Made by a program: the position numbers and the translations under genes
Origin: Chloroflexi bacterium CSP1-4
Lineage (GTDB): Bacteria > Chloroflexota > Limnocylindria > Limnocylindrales > CSP1-4
Direction of reading: 5' to 3'
NCBI GenBank assembly: GCA_001443375.1
Contig: LDXM01000020.1
Location: 1 to 52,610 of the forward strand
DNA length: 52,610 nt
In this document: positions 1 to 9,008 of the stretch, one piece after another
Layout of the letters: the number at the start of each line of letters is the position of its first letter
Position numbering within the stretch: position 1 is the stretch's first letter
The notes under the pieces: generated by a model
Database searches by the model: none
Told to the model about the DNA's origin: nothing
The model's input: the letters and a program-made list of their open reading frames with translations, nothing else

Positions 1-16
1 TGCCGGCTTCGGGACC

Positions 17-22
17 TACACT
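17..22 (+). promoter_or_regulatory. putative -10 element of the thioesterase gene
   Basis: TACACT ends 8 bases before the ATG at 31, so transcription would begin at or next to the start codon and the mRNA would be leaderless. The -35 region lies off the window. The same spacing recurs at several other genes here, which is the main support. Confidence 0.35.
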
Positions 23-30
23 CCAACGCG

Positions 31-549
31 ATGACCAACGAGCCCGCATCCCCACCGGCGCGATCGCGGATCACCGTCCCGGCCGATCCCCGCGACCTGG
101 ACGGGGATTTCGCCCATTCCCGCACGGTCGAAGTCCGGTTTTCGGACACGGACGCGATGGGCCACGTGAACAATGCGTCCTACCTGACCTATGTCGAGAT
201 TGCCCGGGCCGCCTATTACGAGGCCGCCACGGGCGAGCAGATGCACCTCGGGGTTCACGGCGCGGAGGAGGGGATGATCCTCGCCGAGATCCGGATGACC
301 TACCGCAGCGCGGCGTTCTTCGGAGAGAACCTCACGGTCGAGTCGAGGGTCGAGCGAATAGGGCGAACCAGCTTCACGATGGTCCACCGGCTCACGGCGC
401 CTGAGAGCCGGTACGGCCCGGCCCGCCTCATTGCGATCGCGGACTCGGTCCTCGTGTCGTACGACTACTCAGCCGAGCTTCCGATCCCCGTACCCCTGCA
501 GCTCATCGAGGCGATGGAGGCCTGGGAGGGCCGCCGCCTCCGCGAGTGA
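31..549 (+). CDS. acyl-CoA thioesterase, 4-hydroxybenzoyl-CoA thioesterase (hotdog) family
   Basis: A 172-residue single-domain hotdog protein, expected to hydrolyse acyl-CoA or acyl-ACP thioesters in the cytoplasm. Seen: the family signature near residues 36-62, VRFSDTDAMGHVNN followed by a Y-x-x-Y-x-E-x-A-R pattern; the Asp of D-x-M-G-H-V-N-N is the usual catalytic residue in this family. The length is slightly above the usual 130-150 because of a roughly 25-residue N-terminal extension. The ATG at 31 is taken because a -10-like hexamer sits just upstream and no better start precedes it in the window. It faces the fatty acid genes tail to tail and may release or edit acyl groups from that pathway (inference). 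Substrate cannot be told from sequence. Confidence 0.85.
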   Translation: MTNEPASPPARSRITVPADPRDLDGDFAHSRTVEVRFSDTDAMGHVNNASYLTYVEIARAAYYEAATGEQMHLGVHGAEEGMILAEIRMTYRSAAFFGENLTVESRVERIGRTSFTMVHRLTAPESRYGPARLIAIADSVLVSYDYSAELPIPVPLQLIEAMEAWEGRRLRE

Positions 550-569
550 AGCGCCGCACGACCTCGCTC

Positions 570-585
570 CCGAAGGGGGCTTCGG
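570..585. terminator. short hairpin between convergent genes
   Basis: CCGAAG-GGGG-CTTCGG forms a perfect 6-bp stem with a 4-base loop in the 39-base gap between the stop codons of the thioesterase gene and fabF. There is no T-run on either side, so it is at best a weak bidirectional terminator. Confidence 0.3.
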
Positions 586-588
586 CCG

Positions 589-1857
589 TCAGGCCTCGAA
601 GCGGCGGAAGATCGCGACCGCGTTCTGGCCGCCGAACCCGAAGCCGTTGATCATCGCCGTGTCCACGCGGGCCTTGCGCGCGACGAGGGGCACGTAGTCG
701 AGGTCGCATTCGGGCAGGTCGGGGTTCTCGAGGTTCGCGGTGGGCGCGATGACGCCCTCGCGGATGGCCCCGAGCGCGGTGAACGCGGAGACGACCCCGG
801 CGGCGCCGAGCAGGTGGCCGACCATCGACTTCGGCGAGCTGATCGGCACCTTGCGAGCGTGGGCGCCGAAGGCCGCCTTGATGGCCCGGGTCTCGGTCAC
901 GTCGTTGAGCGGCGTGGAGGTGCCGTGGGCGACGATGTAGTCGATCTCGTCGGGGGCGATGCCGGCGTCCTGGAGGGCGCGCGTCATGGCCATCATGGCA
1001 CCGCGGCCGGTGGGTTCGGGGGCGCTGATGTGGAAGGCGTCGGCGGTCAGCGCGGCGCCGATGACCTCGGCCTGGATGGTCGCGCCGCGCTCCAGCGCGT
1101 GCTGCGCCGACTCCACCACGACCACCCCGGCACCCTCGCCGAAGAGGAAGCCGTCGCGATCGCGGTCGAAGGGGCGCGAGGCGTGGGTCGGGTCGTCGTT
1201 GCGCTTGGAGAGCGCGCCCATGTTGCCCAGGGCGGCGAAGGCGATGCCGAGCAGGGGCGCCTCCGACCCGCCGGCTAGGACCACGTCCGCCTCGCCGCGC
1301 TGGATGAGCCGCAGGGCGTCCTGGAAGGCGATGACCGAGCTGGCGCAGGCAGCCACCTGGGTGATGACCGAGCCGGTCAGGCCGTACTCCATCGAGAGCT
1401 GGCAGGCGGCCATCGAGCCCGAGAGGGCGGGTATGGCGAAGGGGCTGACCTGCCCCGGCCCCCGGTCTCGGAGCGTCTCGTCACCGTCGATGACCTGCTC
1501 CATGCCGCCGCCGCCGGTGTTCACGCAGACCGCCGCGCGGTCCCGCCGCTCCGGGCTCCAGTCGCTGAAGTCGAGGCCCGCGTCGGCGACCGCCTCCTTG
1601 CCCGCGGCCATGGCGAAGTGGATGAAGCGGCTCATGCGGCGCGCCATCTTGCGGTCCATGGCGATCGTCGGGTCGAAGTCCTTGACCTCGGCGGCGATGC
1701 GCACGTCGTAGGCGCTGGCGTCGAAGGAGGTGATCGGGCCGCCGCCGTTGACGCCGGCCACGAGGTTGCGCCAGAACGTGGGGTGGTCGTTGCCGATCGG
1801 CGTCACCGCGCCGAGGCCGGTGACGACGGCGCGGCGCGACGGGTCCTGGCTGGGCAC
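589..1857 (-). CDS. fabF: beta-ketoacyl-ACP synthase II (first fabF paralogue)
   Basis: A 422-residue condensing enzyme of the KAS II family, elongating acyl-ACP with malonyl-ACP in fatty acid synthesis. Seen: nucleophile Cys in VAACASS, the first active-site His in VAHGTSTPLND and the second in KSMVGHLLGAAG, so the Cys-His-His triad is complete. The N-terminus has the usual VVTGLGAVTPIG. Length is typical (about 410-420). It is the last gene of a leftward set fabD, fabF-2, small ORF, fabF-1, with a 62-base gap to the small ORF. Having two fabF genes in one cluster suggests different chain-length or temperature roles, or that one copy serves a specialised lipid. Which copy is the housekeeping one cannot be told here. 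Confidence 0.93.
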   Translation of the reverse strand: MPSQDPSRRAVVTGLGAVTPIGNDHPTFWRNLVAGVNGGGPITSFDASAYDVRIAAEVKDFDPTIAMDRKMARRMSRFIHFAMAAGKEAVADAGLDFSDWSPERRDRAAVCVNTGGGGMEQVIDGDETLRDRGPGQVSPFAIPALSGSMAACQLSMEYGLTGSVITQVAACASSVIAFQDALRLIQRGEADVVLAGGSEAPLLGIAFAALGNMGALSKRNDDPTHASRPFDRDRDGFLFGEGAGVVVVESAQHALERGATIQAEVIGAALTADAFHISAPEPTGRGAMMAMTRALQDAGIAPDEIDYIVAHGTSTPLNDVTETRAIKAAFGAHARKVPISSPKSMVGHLLGAAGVVSAFTALGAIREGVIAPTANLENPDLPECDLDYVPLVARKARVDTAMINGFGFGGQNAVAIFRRFEA

Positions 1858-1919
1858 GGGCGGGATGCTCCCCTCAGTGACGGGTCGGGGGGATTGTAGC
1901 GAGGGCGGGGAGCGTCACC

Positions 1920-2300
1920 TCACCGCGGCAGCGGCCGCTCCTCCAGCGGCACGTCCCAGTGCGCCTCGATCAGCTCGAAGCGGCGCCGCTCCTCCGTCGC
2001 GTAGCGCTCGCGGTCGGGGAAGAGCCGCTCGGCGATGGCGGCGTCCGAGTGCTCCTCCACGGCCGCCCAGTCACGGTACGTGATCGTCACCAGGAACGTC
2101 CAGTCGGCACGGCCGTCACCGTGGAAGCGCGGGACGTAGGCGCGCACGTCGAGGAAGCGTCCGGCGGCCAACTGTTCGCGCAGCAGCGGCCAGTGGTTGC
2201 GCTCGAACAGCTCGAGGAACTCGTCCTGGGCGCCCCACCGGATCCGGTAGTAGTAGGCCACGGTGACGGGCGCGCCGGCTCCGGCGTCGGACGCGGACAT
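1920..2300 (-). CDS. conserved small protein between two fabF genes, unknown function
   Basis: 126 residues, no signal peptide or membrane segment, rich in aromatic and charged residues. The pattern (strand with YYYRIRW near residue 16, helix with FLELFERNHWPLL, strand, then TFLVTITYRDWAAVEEH) looks like a ferredoxin-like dimeric alpha/beta barrel of the ABM or NIPSNAP kind, but I cannot assign a family firmly. Its ATG overlaps the TGA of the upstream fabF by one base (TGATG), so it is translationally coupled to that gene and probably works with the fatty acid enzymes. Possible roles are a small accessory or ligand-binding protein; no catalytic residues can be named. Confidence 0.75.
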   Translation of the reverse strand: MSASDAGAGAPVTVAYYYRIRWGAQDEFLELFERNHWPLLREQLAAGRFLDVRAYVPRFHGDGRADWTFLVTITYRDWAAVEEHSDAAIAERLFPDRERYATEERRRFELIEAHWDVPLEERPLPR

Positions 2301-3565
2301 CAGTCGCCGTCGTAGCGCTTGAAGATGATCGCGCCGTTGTGTCCGCCGAGGCCGATGTTGTCCGACATGGCGTAGCGGATCGCCATCTCGCGCGACGCGC
2401 CGTGGACGACATCGAGGTTGATCTCCGGATCCGGATCGCGGTAGTTCAGCGTGGCGGGTGCCACCTGGTGGTGGACCGAGAGCACGGTGAAGATGCCCTC
2501 CACTGCGCCCGCGGCGCCCATGAGGTGCCCGGTCAGCGACTTCGTGGCGCTGATGGCGACCTTCGGCGTGTGCTCGCCGAAGACGTCCCAGATGGCCTGC
2601 GCCTCGCGCAGGTCGCCCAGCGGCGTGGAGGTGCCGTGGGGGTTGATGAGGTCGATCTCGTCGGCCGGCACGCCGTGGCGCTCGAGCGCCATGAGCATCG
2701 CCCGGCGCACGCCGTCCCCCTTCTCGATGGGCTGGATCAGGTCCCAGGCGTCGGCCGCGGAGCCGTATCCGACGACCTCGGCGTAGATCTTCGCCCCGCG
2801 CGCCTTGGCCAGCTCGAGGTCCTCGAGCATCAATCCGCCGGCGCCCTCGCCGAGCACGAAGCCGTTGCGCGTCAGGTCGAACGGTCGCGAGACGGTCTCG
2901 ATGCCCTCACCGGGACGCGGCAGGCCCATGCCGCGCATGTTCGAGAAGCCGACGTGGACGATCTCGTGCAGCGGCGACTCCGTGGCGCCGGTGAGGGCGG
3001 CGATGAAGTCGCCGCGGCGGATGCCCTCGGCCGCCTCGCCGATGTTGTGCGTGCCCGTCGAGCAGGCCGTGACCACGCACATGTTCGGGCCGCGGATGCC
3101 GGTCTCGATGGCGATCTGGCCGGACGCCGTGTCGGGCAGCATGTTGGCGATGAAGAAGGGGCTGACCGTCCGGGCGCCCTTCGTGTCCCAGGCCTCCTTC
3201 GCGTCCATGATCAGCTGCGGCCCGCCGCCACCGGAGCCGAAGATGACGCCGATCTCGTCGCGGTTGTCGTCGGTGATCTCGAGGCCGGAGTCGGCCAGCG
3301 CCATCTTCGCGGCTGCCACGCCGAGCACGACGTTGCGGTCCGTGCGGCGCACCTCCTTGAAGTTCATCCAGGCGTTCGGGTCGAAGTCGTTCACCTCGCC
3401 GGCCGCCTGCGCCTCGTAGATCGACGCATCGAAGCGGGTGATCCGCTTCAGCCCGGAGTTGCCCTCGACGAGGTTCGTCCAGGCGGTCTCGATGTCCTGG
3501 CCGATGGGGCTGATGATGCCCAGGCCGGTGACGGCGACGCGGCGGGTGTAGTCGGGGCGACGCAT
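2300..3565 (-). CDS. fabF: beta-ketoacyl-ACP synthase II (second fabF paralogue)
   Basis: A 421-residue KAS II enzyme. Seen: nucleophile in VVTACSTGTHN, the His residues in INPHGTSTPLGD and KSLTGHLMGAAG, and VTGLGIISPIG near the N-terminus. It differs clearly from the other fabF in this cluster (for example TACSTG versus AACASS around the nucleophile), so the pair is an old duplication rather than a recent copy. It starts 24 bases after the stop of fabD on the same strand. A GAGGAG stretch lies upstream of the ATG but about 10 bases further than ideal. It is expected to condense acyl-ACP with malonyl-ACP supplied by the FabD encoded just upstream. Confidence 0.93.
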   Translation of the reverse strand: MRRPDYTRRVAVTGLGIISPIGQDIETAWTNLVEGNSGLKRITRFDASIYEAQAAGEVNDFDPNAWMNFKEVRRTDRNVVLGVAAAKMALADSGLEITDDNRDEIGVIFGSGGGGPQLIMDAKEAWDTKGARTVSPFFIANMLPDTASGQIAIETGIRGPNMCVVTACSTGTHNIGEAAEGIRRGDFIAALTGATESPLHEIVHVGFSNMRGMGLPRPGEGIETVSRPFDLTRNGFVLGEGAGGLMLEDLELAKARGAKIYAEVVGYGSAADAWDLIQPIEKGDGVRRAMLMALERHGVPADEIDLINPHGTSTPLGDLREAQAIWDVFGEHTPKVAISATKSLTGHLMGAAGAVEGIFTVLSVHHQVAPATLNYRDPDPEINLDVVHGASREMAIRYAMSDNIGLGGHNGAIIFKRYDGD

Positions 3566-3589
3566 CTGGTGGCGTTTCTCCTCGGTCTG

Positions 3590-4558
3590 TCAGGCGGAAG
3601 CGACGGCGGCGTCGAGGTCGGGGATGGCCAGCCGCCCGGGGGCGGATGGGTCGTCGAGGGCGAAGGCCTCGAGCTCGGGGGCGATGCGCTTGATGAGGCC
3701 GGTCAGGACCTTCCCGGGGCCGACCTCGATGAACGTCGTCACGCCGGCGGCGGCCATGGCCTCCACGGCGGCCACCCAGTCGACGCCGGTCGTGAGGTGC
3801 TCGACCAATTCGGCGCGGCAGGCCTCGCCGGTGGACAAGGGATGGGCGTCGGCGTTGGCGAGGAGGGGCGCGGTCGGGTCGCCGAAATGGACGCCGGCGA
3901 GGACCTGGCGCATGCGGTCGGCAGCATCCGCCATGAGCGGTGAGTGGGCGGCGACGCTGACCGGCAGCACGATGGCCCGCTTCGCACCCAGCGCTTTGGC
4001 CGCCTCCGCGGCGGCCTCCACCGCGGCGCGCCCGCCACTCACGACGACCTGGCCGGGTGAGTTCCGGTTGGCGACGCCGAAGACCCCGTGGGCCCGCCCC
4101 GCCTCCAGGAGCTGGGGCAGGCGGTCGTCGTCGAGGCCGATGACCGCGGCCATGGCGCCGTCGCGCCCGGAGGCCTGCATGCGCAGGCCGCGCTCGCGCA
4201 CGAGGCGCACGCCGTCGGCGAGGGAGATCACGCCGGCAGCCACGAGGGCCGAGTACTGGCCCATCGAGTGGCCGGCGAAGAAGGCCGGCTCGAGGGCGGG
4301 CCGACCCGCCGCGGCGAGGGCGGCCTCGAGCGCGCGCAGGTAGGCGATCGAGGTGGCCAGGAGGGCGGGCTGGGCGTTCTGCGTCCGGTCGAGGTCCTCG
4401 GCCGGGCCGCCGAAGGCGAGGGCGGCGATCGGCTCACCGAGCGCGGCGTCGGCCTCGGCGAAGACGACCGCGGCTTCCGGGAACGTGGCGGCGAGCGCCT
4501 CGCCCATGCCCACGGACTGCGACCCCTGGCCGGGGAAGACGAACGCGATCCGTGTCAT
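3590..4558 (-). CDS. fabD: malonyl-CoA:ACP transacylase
   Basis: Transfers malonyl from CoA to acyl carrier protein, feeding the condensing enzymes downstream. Seen: MTRIAFVFPGQGSQ at the N-terminus, the nucleophile elbow GHSMGQYSAL (Ser of G-H-S-x-G), and the catalytic-His region AAHSPLM. The start at 4558 is chosen because conserved sequence begins right there; an in-frame start at 4612 would add 18 unconserved residues and run toward the divergent MarR promoter. The product is then 322 residues, normal for FabD. It heads the leftward fab set. No acpP, fabG or fabH is present in the window, so the rest of the pathway must lie elsewhere. Confidence 0.93.
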   Translation of the reverse strand: MTRIAFVFPGQGSQSVGMGEALAATFPEAAVVFAEADAALGEPIAALAFGGPAEDLDRTQNAQPALLATSIAYLRALEAALAAAGRPALEPAFFAGHSMGQYSALVAAGVISLADGVRLVRERGLRMQASGRDGAMAAVIGLDDDRLPQLLEAGRAHGVFGVANRNSPGQVVVSGGRAAVEAAAEAAKALGAKRAIVLPVSVAAHSPLMADAADRMRQVLAGVHFGDPTAPLLANADAHPLSTGEACRAELVEHLTTGVDWVAAVEAMAAAGVTTFIEVGPGKVLTGLIKRIAPELEAFALDDPSAPGRLAIPDLDAAVASA

Positions 4559-4633
4559 CGCCTTCACCATACCCCGGCGAGTGGTCCGACCCGTGCGAAC
4601 GCGTGCAGGCATGCAACCATCCCGCGGACGCGC

Positions 4634-4639
4634 TAGGCT
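4634..4639 (+). promoter_or_regulatory. putative -10 element of the MarR gene
   Basis: TAGGCT ends 8 bases before the ATG at 4648, giving a leaderless or nearly leaderless transcript. It sits in the 89-base divergent gap between marR and fabD, so a MarR protein bound here could affect both. No clear -35 is seen. Confidence 0.4.
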
Positions 4640-4647
4640 GCGCGGCC

Positions 4648-5163
4648 ATGGACGAGCCCTCCGCCATCAGCCCCGCCGTCGAGTCCGCCGGCGAGGTGCT
4701 GCAGAACCCGCGCCAGCTCTCCGACCGGGTGGCCATGGGCAAGGCGATCTGGCGCGACCTGGTCATCGGCTTCGCCGCCCAGCTCGGCGAGCTGAAGCTC
4801 GGCTTCACGCAGCTGGCGGCCCTCTACGCGGCCGCCGGGACGGCCACGCTGACCATCGCCGACCTGGCCGACATGATCGGCCGCTCGACGTCCGCGACCT
4901 CGCGCGTGGTCACTGCGCTGGAGGGGCGCGGGTTGGTGAAGCGCCACGAGGAGGTGGCCGACCGGCGCCAGCGCACCATCGAAGTCACCCCCCAGGGCGA
5001 CGCGCTCATCGGGCTCATCGACCGTGCCCGCGCGGACCAGTTCCTGGCCGTCGTGCGGCCGCTGCCCACCGCCGAGCGGGCGCTCGTGGCCATGGGCGTG
5101 GCCGCGCTCGCGAATCGGGCGGTGACCCGCCGAGGGCGGTTGATCAAGGCGCCGCGCGGTTAG
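4648..5163 (+). CDS. MarR-family transcriptional regulator
   Basis: 171 residues. Seen: a winged helix-turn-helix with LTIADLADMIGRSTSATSRV as recognition region (about residues 69-88), followed by the wing LVKRHEEVADRRQRTIEVTP typical of MarR (the D-R-R-x-x-x-I-x-V-T motif). The ATG at 4648 is preferred over an in-frame start at 4552 because the latter lies inside the divergent fabD start and the intervening residues look non-coding. It is divergent from fabD, which makes the fatty acid cluster a possible target, as with known MarR-type lipid regulators (inference). Its stop codon overlaps the stop of the convergent peptidase gene: TTAG contains both. Confidence 0.85.
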   Translation: MDEPSAISPAVESAGEVLQNPRQLSDRVAMGKAIWRDLVIGFAAQLGELKLGFTQLAALYAAAGTATLTIADLADMIGRSTSATSRVVTALEGRGLVKRHEEVADRRQRTIEVTPQGDALIGLIDRARADQFLAVVRPLPTAERALVAMGVAALANRAVTRRGRLIKAPRG

Positions 5164-6542
5164 CCGCAGTAGCGGCGCACGACCTCGTCGAGGACCGGCA
5201 GCCCGAAGCGCAGGGCGTCCAGCCCGACGCGCTCGTCGTCGCCGTGGAAGCGGTCGAGGAAGGCCTCGTCCGGCGCCAGGCGGAGCGGCGAGAAGCCGTA
5301 GGTCGGGATGCCCAGGCGGACGGTGTGCTTGGCGTCGGTGGCGAAGGGGGCCATCACGGGGATGGGAACCGCGGCAGGGTCGTGCCGCCGCAGCGTCGAG
5401 GCACAGAGGTCGTAGAGCGGGTGCGGGAGCGGCTGCTCCAGCGGCACGCCGAGCGACTGGGTCGTGGCCGCGCAGTGGGTCCACAGCTCCTCCCCGACCT
5501 GCGCCCGGAGTTCGGCCGCCATCGACTCGGCGGTCGTGCCGGGCAGGGTCCGGCAGTCTACGACGATGGTCGCCGAGCCGGGGATGATGTTGTCCTTCAC
5601 GCCGGCGTGGACGATGGTGGGACTGATCGTGTCGCGCAGGAGGGCGCGCAGGGCGCGGCGCGTCGGCGCGTCGCAGAGCGCCGCCAGAGCCGCGTCGTCC
5701 GCCTCGCCGTCGCCGGCCAGGATCCGCTCCACGACGCTCGCCGCGCCGCCGGGGAGCGCTTCGGCCGCGGAGCGCAGGGCGGCCGCCATGAGCGGCGTGA
5801 CGCGGCGCGGTGTCGGCCGGCCCAGGCGCTCGAGGATGCGCCCGGCCAGCACGACCGCGTTGTCCTCGCGCGGCATCGAGGCGTGCCCGGCCGTCCCCGT
5901 GACGGTGATCTCGAAGCGGTGGAAGCCCTTCTCCGCGACCCCGATGGGGTAGATGCGCCGGCCACCCAGCTCGACCGAGACGCCCCCCGCCTCGGTGAGG
6001 CAGGCCTCGGCGCGCAGGAGGTCGGGCTCGTTCTCGACGATCCAGCCGATGCCTTGGTAGCCGCCCGCCTCCTCGTCGGCGGTGCCGGCGAAGATGATGT
6101 CTCGCCTGAGGCCCGGCACGGGCTCGCGCGCGGGATCGCGGCCGGCGGCGCGGGCCTCCTCGGCCAGCCCGAGCACGACCTGCAGCTCCATGGCCACCAT
6201 GGACTTCATGTCCACGGCGCCCCGGCCGTAGACGTAGCCGTCGGCGACCTCGGCCCCGAAGGGGTCGCGCGTCCAGCGCTCGGGTGGCGCGGGCACGACG
6301 TCGAGGTGGCCGAGCAGGAGCAGTGGTCCACCGCCCGTCCCGTCGGCGCGAAGGCGCGCGATGACGTTGCCGCGACCCGGGAAGGGCTCCAGCACGCGTG
6401 GCTCGAGGCCGGCCGCGGCCAGGACGTCGGCCAGGTAGCGCGCGGCGAGGATCTCGTCGCCGGGCGGGTTGACGGTGGGCAGGCGGATGAGCGCCCGGAG
6501 GTGAGCGACGAGCTCGTGGAAGGCGCGCTCGGCGTCCCTCAC
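5160..6542 (-). CDS. M20-family metallopeptidase (ArgE/DapE/carboxypeptidase type)
   Basis: 460 residues, cytoplasmic, predicted two-zinc amidohydrolase. Seen: the metal site GHLDVVP (H-x-D) near residue 78, the bridging Asp in YGRGAVDMK, the Glu pair in TADEEAGG, a further ligand region in TEAGG, and a late His in FHGDDERVG. A dimerisation domain with GTAGHASMP lies in the middle, as usual. The start is GTG, 10 bases after the TGA of the upstream PNPOx-like gene, so the two are likely co-transcribed. Family members cleave N-acyl amino acids or dipeptides; nearby genes are not arginine or lysine genes, so the substrate is open. Length is normal for the larger M20 members. Confidence 0.85.
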   Translation of the reverse strand: MRDAERAFHELVAHLRALIRLPTVNPPGDEILAARYLADVLAAAGLEPRVLEPFPGRGNVIARLRADGTGGGPLLLLGHLDVVPAPPERWTRDPFGAEVADGYVYGRGAVDMKSMVAMELQVVLGLAEEARAAGRDPAREPVPGLRRDIIFAGTADEEAGGYQGIGWIVENEPDLLRAEACLTEAGGVSVELGGRRIYPIGVAEKGFHRFEITVTGTAGHASMPREDNAVVLAGRILERLGRPTPRRVTPLMAAALRSAAEALPGGAASVVERILAGDGEADDAALAALCDAPTRRALRALLRDTISPTIVHAGVKDNIIPGSATIVVDCRTLPGTTAESMAAELRAQVGEELWTHCAATTQSLGVPLEQPLPHPLYDLCASTLRRHDPAAVPIPVMAPFATDAKHTVRLGIPTYGFSPLRLAPDEAFLDRFHGDDERVGLDALRFGLPVLDEVVRRYCG

Positions 6543-6552
6543 TCGGCGTGCC

Positions 6553-7026
6553 TCACTCGATGGCGCCCCAGCTCACCACGCGTTGCACGGCGACGCGGAT
6601 GATCGGCCGGGACGCGAGGTCGTGCGTGGCGTACTGTGGGTAGCGCTCGCGGAGCGCGGCGATCGCCGCGGCGTGCTCCACGCGCTCGTGCGGTTGGGGC
6701 TCGAGCAGCTCGCCGGAGCCGTACAGGCGCAGCCAGGCGAGTCGCGTCCAGTCCTCGTCCCAGCGATCGACGATGAGGCTCAGCTCCGGCAGCACCAGCA
6801 GGTCGCGCACGCGTGCCACGTCGTGCGGGTTGTCGGTCCGCTTGGGCTTCTCATCGATGGGCGTGTAGATGAGCGGCCGGCCCATGCCGTCCAAGCGGTC
6901 GATGAGGACGTAGCAGACCGGCACGAGGCGCGCCCGACCGTCGGGCGCGGTGGTGGCCAGGATCGCCCGCCGCTCCCCGTCGAGGAAGCGGCGTTCGGCG
7001 TCGGTGAGGATGGCCTCGGGGCTCAC
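6553..7026 (-). CDS. PNPOx-like flavin/F420 split-barrel protein (Rv0121-like)
   Basis: 157 residues. Seen: an N-terminal RRAILATTAPDGRARLVPVCYV stretch, typical of the pyridoxamine oxidase-like split barrel, then PIDEKPKRT, a V-x-D-x-W-D-E-D-W motif and a C-terminal VQRVVSWGA. These match what I know of the actinobacterial Rv0121-type family, whose members use coenzyme F420. The GTG at 7026 is chosen: it is 7 bases after the ilvD stop, and residues upstream of it (a Pro/Arg-rich stretch to 7143) are a shadow of ilvD. It lies in a leftward run ilvD, this gene, M20 peptidase. The reaction is unknown; a redox or cofactor-binding role is inferred. FMN rather than F420 is possible. Confidence 0.78.
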   Translation of the reverse strand: MSPEAILTDAERRFLDGERRAILATTAPDGRARLVPVCYVLIDRLDGMGRPLIYTPIDEKPKRTDNPHDVARVRDLLVLPELSLIVDRWDEDWTRLAWLRLYGSGELLEPQPHERVEHAAAIAALRERYPQYATHDLASRPIIRVAVQRVVSWGAIE

Positions 7027-7033
7027 GGGATCG

Positions 7034-8752
7034 TCAGCGCTGCGGACCGGTGACCGCGCCCTCCGAGGCGGAGGAGACGAGGGCGGCGTACTTGGCGAAG
7101 ACGCCGCTTCGATACCGCGGCGGTGGCGGGCTCCAGCGGGCACCCCGGCGGTGCAGCTCCTCGGCCGGGACGTCGAGGTCGAGGGCCTTGCGATCGACGT
7201 CGACGACGATCGGGTCGCCCTCCTCGACGAGGGCGATGGGACCGCCGAGCGCTGCCTCCGGCGCGACGTGCCCGACCATCAGGCCGTGCGTGCCGCCCGA
7301 GAAGCGGCCGTCGGTGAGGAGCGCGACGCTCTCGCCCAGGCCCTCGCCCACGAGTGCGGCCGTGACGCCGAGCATCTCGCGCATGCCCGGCCCGCCGGCG
7401 GGACCCTCGTAGCGGATGACGATGACGTCGCCGGCGACGATGCGCTGGGCCTTGACGGCCTCGAAGCAGGCCTCCTCGGACTCGAACACCCGCGCCGGAC
7501 CGCGGTGGAAGCGGCGCTCGTGGCCGGCCAGCTTGACCACGCAGCCCTCCGGCGCCAGCGAGCCGCGCAGGATGGCCAGGCCGCCGGTGGGCTTGATGGG
7601 CGTCTCGAGGGGCACGACGACCTTCTGGCCCGGCGTCTCCCTCACGGCCGCGGCGACCTCGGCGATGGTCCTCCCGTCCACGGTCGGGGCATCGCCGTGC
7701 AACAGGCCAGGGCGCTTGAGGAGCTCGCGCATGACCAGCGCCACCCCGCCGGCGTCGTACATGTCGGAGGCTGCGTAGCGGCCGCCGGGCATCATGTCGG
7801 CCACGATCGGGGTCCGGTCGGCGATGGTGCCGAACTCGTCGATGGAGAGGGGCACGCCGAACTCCCGGGCGATGGCCAGCAGGTGCAGCACGCCGTTCGT
7901 GGAGCCGCCGGTCGCCGCCACGGACGCGATGGCGTTCTCGATCGAGCGCCGGTCCACGATGGCCGAGGGGCGCACGTCGCGGCGCACGAGGTCCATGACC
8001 AGCTCGCCGCAGCGGCGCGCGGCCTCGTCCTTGGCCGGGTCCTCGGCGGGGATTCCGTTGAGGCCGCCCGGCGAGAGGCCCATGAACTCCATGACCGTGC
8101 TCATCGTGTTGGCCGTGAACTGGCCGCCGCAGGCACCGGGGCCGGGGCACGAGACGTTCTCGACCTCGTACAGCTCGTCGAGTGTGATCTTGCCCGCCCG
8201 GTAGGCGCCCACGGCCTCGAAGACCGTGACCACGGTGGCGTCGCGCTTCCCCTTGTAGACGCCCGGATAGATCGTGCCGTTGTACAGGACGAGAGCCGGG
8301 ACGTCGAGGCGCGCCAGGGCCATGGCCGCGGCAGGGATCGTCTTGTCGCAGCCCACGAGGCAGACGAGCCCGTCGAAGAGGTGGCCGCGCGCGGTCAGCT
8401 CGATCGAGTCCGCGATGACCTCGCGGCTGACGAGCGAGGCCTTCATGCCCTGCGTGCCCATCGTCACGCCGTCGCTGATGCTGATCGTGTTGAACTCCAT
8501 GGGCGTGCCGCCCGCCGCCCGAATGCCCTGCTTGACCGACTCCGCGAGCCGGCGCTGGTTGTAGTTGCAGGGCATCGTCTCGATCCAGGTCGTGGCCACG
8601 CCCACGATCGGCCGCGCCAGGTCCTCGTCGGTGAAGCCGATCGCCTTGAGCATCGCCCGCGCCGGCGCTCGGTCCGGGCCGTCGGTCAGCGTCGCGCTGA
8701 TGCGCTTGGCAGGGTCACTGGGCTGGTCGTAGGGGTGAGGGCGGTCGGGCAT
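7034..8752 (-). CDS. ilvD: dihydroxy-acid dehydratase
   Basis: 572 residues. Dehydrates 2,3-dihydroxy acids to the 2-oxo acids in valine, leucine and isoleucine synthesis. Seen: the iron-sulfur cluster cysteines in MPCNYNQ, VGCDKT and PGACGGQFT, plus NGTIYPG and SDGVTMGT, all typical of IlvD. Length is usual. The ATG at 8752 begins conserved sequence ([14 protein letters not shown]). It lies 25 kb away from the main ilv-leu operon, so its control is separate; a TACACT at 8808-8803 on this strand could be its -10, giving a leader of about 44 bases. The next gene downstream starts 7 bases after its stop. Confidence 0.95.
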   Translation of the reverse strand: MPDRPHPYDQPSDPAKRISATLTDGPDRAPARAMLKAIGFTDEDLARPIVGVATTWIETMPCNYNQRRLAESVKQGIRAAGGTPMEFNTISISDGVTMGTQGMKASLVSREVIADSIELTARGHLFDGLVCLVGCDKTIPAAAMALARLDVPALVLYNGTIYPGVYKGKRDATVVTVFEAVGAYRAGKITLDELYEVENVSCPGPGACGGQFTANTMSTVMEFMGLSPGGLNGIPAEDPAKDEAARRCGELVMDLVRRDVRPSAIVDRRSIENAIASVAATGGSTNGVLHLLAIAREFGVPLSIDEFGTIADRTPIVADMMPGGRYAASDMYDAGGVALVMRELLKRPGLLHGDAPTVDGRTIAEVAAAVRETPGQKVVVPLETPIKPTGGLAILRGSLAPEGCVVKLAGHERRFHRGPARVFESEEACFEAVKAQRIVAGDVIVIRYEGPAGGPGMREMLGVTAALVGEGLGESVALLTDGRFSGGTHGLMVGHVAPEAALGGPIALVEEGDPIVVDVDRKALDLDVPAEELHRRGARWSPPPPRYRSGVFAKYAALVSSASEGAVTGPQR

Positions 8753-8802
8753 CGGCGGCTGGTCCTCGGCGGAGCCTTAAGAAGCGTCGTTGGCTGCCGC
8801 TC

Positions 8803-8808
8803 AGTGTA
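8803..8808 (-). promoter_or_regulatory. possible -10 element for ilvD
   Basis: TACACT on the minus strand, 50 bases before the ilvD ATG, in the 256-base gap between ilvD and the upstream helix-turn-helix gene. The rest of that gap is GC-rich and shows no other clear signal. No good -35 was found, so this is tentative. Confidence 0.25.
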
Positions 8809-9008
8809 GGTCGAGACGAGCCATCCGCGGCGGTCGCCGGCACGCCGGTTCTTGCGCCCGAGTGCGCCGCGCACTCTTGTCCGTGGCCCCTCGCCCGCCC
8901 GCCCCCCACCGCCCACGCCGCATGCGCTCCATGGGTCGTACGCGCACCGTGGGCGCGGTCCGGGGCCGGGCGCTCGTCCGCTCGGACACAGCAACGCGCC
9001 GTGGACGC

